From Blepharisma stoltei (Eukaryota; Ciliophora; Heterotrichea; Heterotrichida; Blepharismidae): a stretch of 64,000 nt of DNA. Shown piece by piece: positions 56,608 to 64,000 of this stretch. Numbering within the stretch: position 1 is the first letter of the stretch; the number at the start of each line of letters is the position of its first letter. The translations under genes and the position numbers were made by a program. The stretch lies in the NCBI GenBank assembly GCA_914767885.1, contig CAJZBQ010000005.1, forward strand, positions 744,001 through 808,000. Direction: 5' to 3'. The notes beneath the pieces are model-generated. The model saw only the letters and a list, made by a program, of their open reading frames with translations, was not told the DNA's origin and did not search any database.

Positions 56608-58112
56608 ATGCTAACTCTCCTTCCTCTGTGTGAGCAAGCAAAACTATTGGAAAATCCTATTTTCAGGAAAATAATAATCCCTTATTAGCGAGCAAAATAT
56701 ATAGTATTTTCTCTTTGATGGCCCTGTAAGGGCAGGCATTTTTAGCCGGAATTTTCTGAGGTTGGTCGGACCAACGCACAAAGTTGGTCAAACCAAATCA
56801 GGAATCCCGGCTAAAAATGCCTGCCCTTGCAGGGCTATTCAAGGGAATTAATTATAGCTGCAATTCTAAATCTAACGAATTTTATTAAATTTTTGGCAAA
56901 TTACATTCCAAAACATACTTAATGTATAAATCTAAAAAAAAGCAACTCCATTAGTCAGGAGTAAGAGGATTTAACTGGGCCGTTTGCTTTTTTGTTTCTG
57001 GCATGTTTATATTTGGAGTCTCCAATGCCATGACAGCTAAATGAATGGATCAGACCGAGTTCGATGGAAAAACTTTTTCTCACCCTTACTTTCAATGCGC
57101 TTCAATGTTCCTTGGTGAATCTTTGTGTTTGGTATTTTATGTGATCGTTAAAATAATTGCAAAAAGAAAACAGTCTCAAAAGAATGACAGCTTTATCCCT
57201 AAAATATCAGCTGAAACTGACCAAACCAGTATGATAGCTAAATTTGGGCCTTTATGCTTTGCATTAGCGGCTTTTCTTGATCTTTGTGGATCTTTGATGG
57301 ACTACATAGGCTTGAATCTAACCGCAATCTCTGTATACCAAATGATCAGAGCTTTCAGAGTTATTATTGTGGCAATATATTCTGTTATCTTTCTTAAGCG
57401 ACATCTTTATAAGCATGAAGTCACAGGAATTGGGCTTATCTTTGTAGGGGTTGCTATTGTTGGGCTATCAAGCGTCTTATACAAATCAAGCTCCTCCAAA
57501 AATCCAGTGTTAGGGATAGTTGTAATTGGTATAGGACAGCTCTTTTCTGGGTCTAATTTTGTGCTTGAAGAAAAGTTTTTGAAGAAATTGAAGATTGATC
57601 CATTGAAAGCTGTCGGAATAGAAGGTATTTCAGGGATCTTTTATTTTGCGATAATCCTTCCAATATTAAACGCCATACCTTGTCATGGCAGTGATATGTG
57701 CTCTGATGGGTATGTGGAAGACTCTCTTAATGCTTTCTACCAAATAGGGACGAATGGCCTGCTCTTTTTCGTATGGTGCTTTTTCATGATCACAATCTGT
57801 TTTTTTAATTGGACAAGCATTGGAACTACAAGTGCTGCAAGTGCACTTGTCAGATCAATAGCTGATGCAACCAGAGCAATTATCATTTGGATTATCAGCA
57901 TTTCAGTAGGATGGGAAGAGTTTGTATGGCTTCAACTTATAGGATTCCTTATTTTGCTTCTGGGGACAATGACTTATAACGAAGTGATTGTTTTGCCTGG
58001 ATTTAAAAATTCAGTTATGAAAAAGAGACAAGATAAGGAGTTAGCTGCGAAGATAGAGCAAGAGAATATCAAAGCTATTCGAATAAGTGACATAACTAAA
58101 GATGCCAATTAA
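56608..58112 (+). CDS. SLC35F6-like nucleotide-sugar-type transporter
   Basis: 384 residues after removal of MITE K (56615-56961), which sits inside codon 2-3 just after the ATG at 56608; exon total is a multiple of three. The restored N-terminus MLRGFNWAVCFFVSGMFIFG supplies the first membrane helix, and SNAMTAKW has a UGA-coded Trp. About ten hydrophobic helices follow. Family markers are FSHPYFQCASMFLGESLCL, GLNLTAISVYQMIRAFRVII, GIGQLFSGSNFVLEEKFL and GTTSAASALVRSIADATRAI. SLC35F members are drug/metabolite-transporter-fold carriers; F6 is reported in lysosomes and mitochondria. Substrate unknown. Confidence 0.88.
56615..56961. mobile_element. C-rich MITE K (TAA TSD) right after a start codon
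   Basis: A 347-bp element, TAA at 56612-56614 and 56962-56964. Left end CTCTCCTTCCTCTGTGTGAGC. It holds a nested TATAG element (56700-56856). Removal creates ATG CTA AGA GGA TTT, opening the transporter frame; without it the ATG is followed at once by a stop. Confidence 0.82.
56700..56856. mobile_element. TATAG-ended element nested in MITE K
   Basis: About 157 bp; arms of roughly 50 bp with TGCAAGGGCAGGCATTTTTA-type sequence in inverted orientation (GGCCCTGTAAGGGCAGGC against GCCTGCCCTTGCAGGGC). The outer part (CCCTTGAATAG on the reverse strand) matches the 75/76-bp IESs at 34665 and 61034. The loop contains TTGGTCGGACCAA, as in the element nested in MITE D. Confidence 0.78.
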
Positions 58113-58195
58113 TTTTTATTAGGGAGTATATGATCATGAGTTAAATTCTTTTTGTGCATTCTATTTTTGAAGAATTATCATTAACTAAATGTTAA

Positions 58196-58840
58196 TTAAG
58201 CTTTGACTGCATCAGGCTGATTTTCAGGGGCAGCTCTTTGGATTTCAGGCAAAGCTAATAGAGCTTCAGTAACTCTGGAAACAATTGGGAATGGAGTCAA
58301 ATCCACATTAAACCTTCTTGCGTTATAAACTTGAGGAACAAGACATGCATCAGCAATGGTAAGCTGATCACCTACACAATATGTCCCTGCAACTTGTTCT
58401 AGCACTCTTTCAACAGCTCTGAGCCCGTCAGTAATAACTTCAGCAGCCCACTCAGTTTTATTCCCTCCTAGAGCTTCAATTCTATTAATAATTGTCAAGT
58501 TTTGCAATGGCTGGATCCATGAATTAATTATTTCACAAATTTCCCACATCTTGGCCCTAAGAATCGGTGTAGAAGGAAGTACAGAAGGAGTTGGTTGGAT
58601 GTCTTCAAGATAATGAATAATGGCTAAGCTTTGAGATATTCCAACACCTTCTCCATGTAGGTATGGGACTTGCTTAAGAGGATTCTTCTCAATGAACTCA
58701 TCGCCCTTTTGTTCTCCTGAAAGAAGATTGATAGCATGGTAATGGTGTGGGATGTTTTTGATGCTCAAAACAATTCTGACTCTCCAGCTGCATGAGCTTC
58801 TCCAATAGCTGAAAAGGGTGTAGTCCATATTCGAAGACAT
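58196..58840 (-). CDS. MAAI: Maleylacetoacetate isomerase (GST zeta)
   Basis: A 214-residue intronless gene. The N-terminal thioredoxin-fold domain has YWRSSCSWRVRIVLSIKNI (the zeta-class SSCx[WY]RVRIAL active-site motif), KNPLKQVPYL and ISQSLAIIHYLED. The C-terminal helical domain has YCVGDQLTIADACLVPQVYNA, typical of zeta GSTs. It isomerises maleylacetoacetate to fumarylacetoacetate in Phe/Tyr breakdown, using glutathione. The length matches the family. No insert. Confidence 0.93.
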   Translation of the reverse strand: MSSNMDYTLFSYWRSSCSWRVRIVLSIKNIPHHYHAINLLSGEQKGDEFIEKNPLKQVPYLHGEGVGISQSLAIIHYLEDIQPTPSVLPSTPILRAKMWEICEIINSWIQPLQNLTIINRIEALGGNKTEWAAEVITDGLRAVERVLEQVAGTYCVGDQLTIADACLVPQVYNARRFNVDLTPFPIVSRVTEALLALPEIQRAAPENQPDAVKA

Positions 58841-58901
58841 TTTATTGTTAATTTGAATAGCTGGATAGTCTAAAATTGATTAATTAAGCTTCTAACAGGA
58901 A

Positions 58902-59123
58902 TTAGGCTGAACCACCGTTATCTTTAAAGTCATACAAAAATGGAAGCAGGATATCACAGTCTTCTTTTACAAGAGTTCCATCGGCACACATTTCTTCAGC
59001 GTTCAAGATTCCATCTTCTACAGTTGCGATGCCGTTAGAGACATCCTTAGTGATCCAGTTTGTGATTTCATGTGAAATTTCGGCATCGGACAATTGTTCT
59101 AGGAAGTTTGTTTTGGAGAACAT
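58902..59123 (-). CDS. Small acidic protein, unknown function
   Basis: 73 residues from ATG 59123: MFSKTNFLEQLSDAEISHEI... with a Glu/Asp-rich helical pattern and two Cys. The frame is open further upstream without an ATG. An ATG at 59167 could be joined by a 17-nt intron (GTTAGCAG...GCAG), longer than the usual 15-16, giving MEANAIKKGMFSK. I cannot decide between the two starts. No family recognised. Confidence 0.5.
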   Translation of the reverse strand: MFSKTNFLEQLSDAEISHEITNWITKDVSNGIATVEDGILNAEEMCADGTLVKEDCDILLPFLYDFKDNGGSA

Positions 59124-59242
59124 TCCTTTCTTTATTGCATCTGCATCAACTGCTAACTTGCTTCCATTATTATAAAGAGATTTTAGGTTTTTAATTAATA
59201 GCTGAATAACTTATTATAATTAGAAAATAAAAACATTATTGT

Positions 59243-59759
59243 TATTAAGACTTATCGAGAAGCTCGCTGTAATTCTTGATGACTATCTTCACTCGTTATG
59301 CTCCTTTTACCAGCTTGCTATTCGTACTCGAGTTTACAAAAGTTGCTCCTTCCTGGACAAGGGCTCCACTCGCACCCCAGTACTTGAGTAAGCTGCGTCT
59401 CCGCCTATACGTCAGCAGTGTTGTCCACAATTAAAAATCAAAAGGGGGTTGAATTTTCTGGTCGAGTCTCGACCAAAATGGAAATCCGTAGCCCAGGGCA
59501 TAACTCCTATTTTCACGCTCGGGAATAGTCAGACCCCTTTCAAATTTTCGGACCTATTTCCCACTTTGGAAAAACTTGGCATTAGAGTAAAGCATGCAGT
59601 CGGCCAACCCGACATTGCGCTTCACCAAACAAACAAAAAACCTAGCCGGATACACATTCCCGAACGCATCCTCCCTTTCTCAAGGTCCCTGCGCACCCTG
59701 TGGGATGCCAACTAAGGAGTTAAGAGGGTGGGGTTGGTACGCACACCATTTTATGTGTA
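59243..59759 (-). mobile_element. SINE-like retroposon, intergenic
   Basis: About 517 bp, GC-rich. The minus-strand head ATACACATAAAATGGTG pairs with ATGTGTAT about 110 nt downstream, followed by CCGGCTAGGTTTTTTG. An imperfect TSD of about 15 bp (TAGAAAATAAAAACA at 59221 and TAGAAAACATAAACA at 59759) flanks it; edges are accurate to a few bases. Confidence 0.72.
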
Positions 59760-60352
59760 TAGAAAACATAAACACTTTTTTAATTTTTTTATAAAATAAA
59801 ATTATTTGAAAATCATGACAAAAAAATATTTATTAAAAGTCCTAACTCATTATTAATCGGCGTTGTAAGCAGGAAACTACAATGAGAGCACAGATTAAAA
59901 TTTTGGTTGCCATTATATGTTTATATTTGTTTAAAAATTAACGTTAAGATTTGTTAGTAAGCTAACGTTCAATGAACAAAAATGGAGTTTTTAACAATTT
60001 GAGCACACATTGAAAATTAAGGCAATCTTAAAAAGTGGGATTGATAATTAAATTCTATATGTAATAGTATTAAGTGTCAGGAGTTCTTACAAAATTTGTT
60101 ATAAAAATAGTGAAATAACTATATATTTGTTAAATTAGTTAAAGGTCTTATTTTTTTAATATAATTAAGATCTATATAATAATCTACATTCAAGCCAAGC
60201 AATTCTCTTATTCTAATTAAAGATTAAAATTTGAAAAAATTTTCGTATAAAAATTGAGCAACTTATATAAAACATAAGGACTTTCGTATATACTTAAAGC
60301 AAGTTAGCATAAAAATATTCACACATTAGAGAGCAGATTGTTTTGTGAAGCA
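59760..60352. other. Intergenic, AT-rich
   Basis: No coding frame or repeat identified between two retroposon-like elements. Confidence 0.5.
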
Positions 60353-60735
60353 TATTAAAATAATAAAACGATACCTCATAAAATCCTCTTGATAGCTTTT
60401 TCTATCCTCAAACAATTTGCTATTATGGGGTTTAGTTTTTAAGGGTGACCCTTTAGCTGGCTATATTAAGAAAACAGCACAGAGGGGTATAGCATTTCTA
60501 TACTTGTTAGGAGGATTTACACCACTTGACCTCTTGACGAATATAAATCCTTAGGCAAAGCATGCAGAAGAGCCAAGTAGCAGTTTATTTCAACACGATT
60601 TTCCGGGACCCAACGTCTTGCGAATGAAAAGTCTAGGCGCTCAGTCAAGATGGCCAGTTGCTCCAAGAGTTCAGCGATTAATTAAGGACTAACGCCTCAC
60701 ATCTCTATGGCATCACTGGCACATAATAAATCATA
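60353..60735 (+). mobile_element. SINE-like retroposon, intergenic
   Basis: About 383 bp, similar in layout to the copy at 23473: head AATAATAAAACG, partial complement TATTATGGGGTTTAGTTTTTAAG, then a GC-richer body with TATAGCATTTCTATAC hairpin. A short possible TSD (CATATTA/CATATAA) only. Boundaries approximate. Confidence 0.6.
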
Positions 60736-60802
60736 TAATAATTTAACTTAAGTTGAGAGGCATTCCAAAACATAAAAAAAGTAAAATATGAACATATAAA
60801 TC

Positions 60803-63700
60803 ATGTTTCTTCATATACCCGATATCAGTGTATCCTCCACATAGTTCGTAGCAGTAGGGAATACAAGCTTGGAAACAGAAGACCAAGGATTTGAAACCGA
60901 GGAATTATCCCCTCAATCCAATTATGGAAGTTCGAATATTCTAGTAGCTGTAAGATGCAGACCATTTTCTACTAAAGAGCTTCAGACAAACAACCAAAGT
61001 ATTATCCGCGTGCTCGATGCCAATTCTCTTATATAGCACTTTCGCTTGAATAGCCCGATAACTGGCTGGCTTCATCCCGTTATCGGGCTATTCAAGGGAA
61101 AGAGCTATAGTTCTTACAGGCGGGTCAAAAATAAGAAGAAACAAGCCTGAAACCTTTATATTTGACTACGTCTTCAATGAAACAGCATCTCAAAAAGAAA
61201 TTTTTGAAAAATCAACTCTTACACTAATTGACGGAGTTCTCAATGGCTTCAATTCTACAATTTTCGCGTATGGGGCCACTGGGACTGGTAAAACCTATAC
61301 CATGATAGGAGATGGAAATTCTGCAGGGATCATTCCTGCAGCTTTCACTGATCTTTTCACAAAAATTGAAGCCAACCAACGAGAAAGAACTTATAGTGTA
61401 AGGATGAGTTATCTAGAAATTTATAACGAGTCTCTCAAAGATTTGATTTATCCGAGCAATATCGTTCTTGATATCAGGGAAGACCCTATTAAAGGAATCA
61501 TAGTTTCAAATCTGACTGAATATATGGCAACGAATATTCAAGAAGTTATGGAGTGCTTAAACTTAGGAAACCAAAGAAGGACAGTTGAATCGAATGAAGT
61601 CAATGTGGTGTCAAGCAGGTCTCATGCGATATTACAGATAATCATTGAAAGTAGAGATAAAGCCTCAGGGATTGAATCTGAGCTAACTATTGGAAAGCTG
61701 TCTATGGTTGACTTGGCAGGTTCTGAAAGAAATATTATGACGAATAATAAGGGGATAAGGCTTATAGAAGGATCAAATATTAATAAATCGTTGCTTGCAT
61801 TAGGGAATTGTATTAACGCCCTGAGTGAAAGAAATGAAAGGGGAGGAAGGATATTTATCCCATATAGAGACTCTAAGCTTACCAGACTTCTTAAAGACTC
61901 CTTAGGAGGAAACTGCAAAACAGTCATGATTGCGTGCATTTCCCCTTATTTTGAGTGCTGCCTCGACACATTAAACACACTTAAATATGCACGAAGAGCT
62001 AAAACTATCAAAACATGCATCAAGCGAAACATAGTCAACACTTCCCATCACATTGCAAACTACACCACAATAATTGCCCAGCTCAGGCAAGAGGTATCCT
62101 CTCTGAAAAGCCTATTAATTCAAAATAAATCAGGCAACTTTTCTCCAGTTGGAGTAGAAGGCCATCAAATTGAAATCAACAAGCACTTCCAAGCAGAAGC
62201 CAAGATAAGAAAGAAACTATTCAAAATCCAGCAATGGAAAGATGATATCGGATTTATTTTGTTTTCAAAGCAAACTGAACTGAACCATCTGAAGTCGCAA
62301 AAAGAAAGAGATGAAAACCTTTTAAACTCTTTAGGGGCTGAGATTGAAACTCTTACAGCTTCACTCAATAATCAATGAATTGAAGAGGAAAAGATGAATA
62401 TCAAGCTAAAAGAGCTAGAGTCTAAACGTAATGAGTTTTATCGAACCTGAATGAGCAGTGGGCTCTCAGAATCCCAACTGTCTAGCCTAAAAATATATAC
62501 AACCTTAGCCTTACCATAAACAGCAAGAAAAAAATTCTGATGAGAGGAATCGGCTTGGAGAATAGTCTTTTGCTTTTGCGTTATGAACCAAAATTCCATT
62601 CTCCAAGCCGATTTCTCTCATTAGCAAGTTTTTCTTGCTGTTTATGGTGAGTATAACGATGCTTATCTAAAAGAAAACATCTTTTCAATGAACATGATTT
62701 CCCTCAATAAAGGCAAAAAAAGCGAAAGCTCTTTTATAAAGCAAAAGGATGCATATATTAACTCCTCCCTGTGAGCGGACAAAATCATTGAAAAAATCCC
62801 TAAACCGTGTGAGCGAACAAAAATTTTAATGAAAAAAATTGATATATAAGTGATAATTATTATAACGAAATTTCTAGCTAATTCTGTTTAATTTTAAAGA
62901 GCTTGCATTTTAAAACATAAAATTTACAATTTAAATATATATTTGCTTTCCAATTTTTGCGATTTGGGGTATTTTTAAATTTTTTGAAAAAAAAAATTAA
63001 TATAAAATTTATTAAAAGAAAAAAATTATCCCCCTCCGTAATCAAACAGAAAATTTTTTTTCGTTCACGGAGGCGAGGGAGTAAGCAACTTGAAGAACAG
63101 CTAAAATTACGTGACAATATAATTAAAAAAAACCAAAAAATCTTAAAGGACTCTAATCTTCGAGCATCTCCTGAGCTAAAAGAAGCTTATGAGCAGATCC
63201 AAACACTCAAAGAAGTCAATTCATCCTCTATTCTAACCCCTGATTTTAGTTCTAAGCCTTACACCTCACTAACTCCTGGGCCATCTGATAAGAGTCTTAT
63301 ATTTCCTCCAGTCCTAAATAGCCAAAGATCGCGACTGAAAAGAAAATCTGAAATCATCCCTCCCAATTTTAGCCTAAACAGACCCAAAAGAAAGACTTCT
63401 TTTGAGTCACCAAAGCGGACTGGAATTAATTTCTTGCATCCAGAAGCATCAAAAATGAGCTTGCACAACAGGAGCTTGAGCGGGATCAAAGCCAAAGCAG
63501 AGAACAGTTATTCCCAAATAAGTATCGAAAAAAATAAGCCAAAATCTAAAGCGCCCGCTAATTCAATAGCAGATAAATACAAGCAGAGCCTGTATATTCA
63601 ACGACCGAGTAAATACCCAATCCAGCGAAAAAGCCGAATTTTCCAAGTGAGAAACTACTTTTCTCAAATCCGAAAAGTATCCAGCACATATGTAATGTAA
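60803..63700 (+). CDS. Kinesin-8-like motor protein
   Basis: 775 residues after removal of a 15-nt intron (60830-60844) and three inserts (61034-61109, 62498-62653, 62762-63081); exon total is a multiple of three. Motor motifs: ILVAVRCRPFSTKE, P-loop AYGATGTGKTYTM, switch I NVVSSRSHAI, switch II VDLAGSERN, then NKSLLALGNCINALSE and FIPYRDSKLTRLLKDSLGGN. The neck/coil HIANYTTIIAQLRQEVSSLK is typical of kinesin-8 (KIF18/KIF19/Kip3), plus-end motors that control microtubule length in spindles and cilia. The tail has a coiled coil, then a basic Ser/Pro region. Start ATG 60803 lies just before the intron. Confidence 0.88.
61034..61109. mobile_element. 76-bp TATAG hairpin IES in kinesin gene
   Basis: A palindrome of TAGCACTTTCGCTTGAATAG and CTATTCAAGGGAAAGAGCTA with an inner arm CCCGATAAC/GTTATCGGG. 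It is bounded by TA. Removal gives LDANSLIVLTGGSKIRR. It is a sister of the 75-bp insert at 34665-34739. Confidence 0.9.
62498..62653. mobile_element. 156-bp TIR IES in kinesin gene
   Basis: Arms of about 55 bp (ACCATAAACAGCAAGAAAAA ... ATCGGCTTGGAGAAT) in inverted orientation. The only in-frame TA junction found (62496 with 62652) lies 17 bp outside the left arm but only 3 bp outside the right one. It gives SLKIYNDAYLKENIF. Confidence 0.75.
62762..63081. mobile_element. C-rich MITE L (TAA TSD) in kinesin gene
   Basis: A 320-bp family member with TAA at 62759-62761 and 63082-63084; ends CTCCTCCCTGTGAGCGGAC and a right palindrome. Removal gives QKDAYIKQLEEQLKLRD in frame. Confidence 0.85.
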
Positions 63701-63709
63701 TTAATCTAA

Positions 63710-63943
63710 CTCCCCCAATAATAAGTAAATCCTTGCTTATTCGTTAGGGTTTTACATAAAATTTTAAAATCGTAATAGATCGAAATTTGCTTATTAATGG
63801 GGAATTTTTTAGGGCAAATGTGAAAAATGAAAATTTTGGCAATAATAAGCAAATCTCGAAAATATATATATGAAATCTGCTATTTGAAAATTTTAGGCAA
63901 AACCTAAACGAATAAGCCAGAATTTACTTATTACTGAAGGGAG
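63710..63943. mobile_element. AATAAGTAAA-type TIR element (TAA TSD)
   Basis: A 234-bp intergenic element just after the kinesin stop, TAA at 63707-63709 and 63944-63946. Ends CTCCCCCAATAATAAGTAAA and the reverse of CTCCCTTCAGTAATAAGTAA. Several AATAAGCAAA-like strings inside. It shares the T-N-A target and CTCC tip with the main MITE family but has a different subterminal sequence. Confidence 0.78.
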
Positions 63944-63962
63944 TAAGATATTTTATAATAAT

Positions 63963-64000
63963 ATGAGGAAAGCATGGCTTCTCCTCCTACTGTTATTGAG
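63963..64000 (+). CDS. Start of a secreted or membrane protein (partial)
   Basis: ATG at 63963 opens MRKAWLLLLLLL, a basic start followed by Leu run typical of a signal peptide. It is cut by the window end, so nothing more can be said. Confidence 0.5.
   Translation, partial: MRKAWLLLLLLL

Noticed and set aside
952-63700. Treating TGA as stop, giving many short broken genes
   Set aside because: TGA falls at conserved Trp sites (kinase VDIWSSG, MORN repeats, Sfi1 repeats) and TAA/TAG end the restored frames.
1-64000. CRISPR arrays, prokaryotic operons, phage or integron features
   Set aside because: No regularly spaced repeats or bacterial gene context; introns and eukaryotic families exclude a prokaryote.

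Overview
ORGANISM AND NUCLEUS. The window reads as germline (micronuclear) DNA of a heterotrich ciliate, most like Blepharisma. In-frame TGA occurs at conserved tryptophan positions in many genes, while TAA and TAG end genes, so UGA = Trp. Introns are 15-16 nt, start GT (mostly GTA) and end AG. Genes are tightly packed on both strands. Many genes are cut by sequences with target-site duplications (TSDs) or terminal inverted repeats. Removing each insert with one TSD copy restores one long frame. In every fully resolved gene the summed exon length is then a multiple of three, which is what internal eliminated sequences (IESs) look like before excision.

GENES. In order: PB1-like protein (-); DUF229/sulfatase-like membrane enzyme (+, four inserts); phosphocholine cytidylyltransferase (-); cyclic-nucleotide-gated K+ channel (-); IFT46 (-); twin CX9C protein (+); PSTK-like kinase (-); CWC21/SRm300 splicing factor (+); Cid1-type nucleotidyltransferase (-); MGC-starting protein (-); two basic proteins (+); calcineurin A (-); B-box/MORN protein (+); LSU rRNA pseudogene (-); B-box coiled-coil protein (-); large helical-repeat protein (+); importin-beta family protein (-, at least six inserts); Sfi1-like protein (-); AMPK/SNF1 kinase (+); symplekin (+); LRR protein (-); small basic proteins; allantoinase-like pseudoenzyme (+); SLC35F6-like transporter (+); maleylacetoacetate isomerase (-); small protein (-); kinesin-8-like motor (+); start of a secreted or membrane protein (+). 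Ciliary/cytoskeletal (IFT46, Sfi1, kinesin-8), RNA-processing (CWC21, symplekin, nucleotidyltransferase) and signalling genes (calcineurin, AMPK, channel) are interspersed without operon-like order.

INSERTS. (1) About sixteen copies of a MITE-like superfamily with C-rich termini and a 3-bp T-N-A TSD (TTA, TAA, TCA, TGA). (2) Nine or ten retroposon-like (SINE-like) elements of 0.4-0.9 kb with TSDs of roughly 11-24 bp. Several share a 5' stem whose sequence differs between copies while staying complementary. (3) A TATAG-ended inverted-repeat family: two 75/76-bp copies in genes and larger copies nested inside MITEs. (4) Singletons: a 74-bp TA-bounded insert in PSTK, a 178-bp insert with a 9-bp TSD in calcineurin, long-TIR elements in the importin and kinesin genes, a 191-bp insert inside a 15-nt intron, and a 1.1-kb TIR element between genes.

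LIMITS. Everything was read by eye. Family names rest on motifs, not searches. Excision in the somatic nucleus is inferred from frame restoration and was not observed. The importin gene between 42,170 and 43,127 is not fully resolved.
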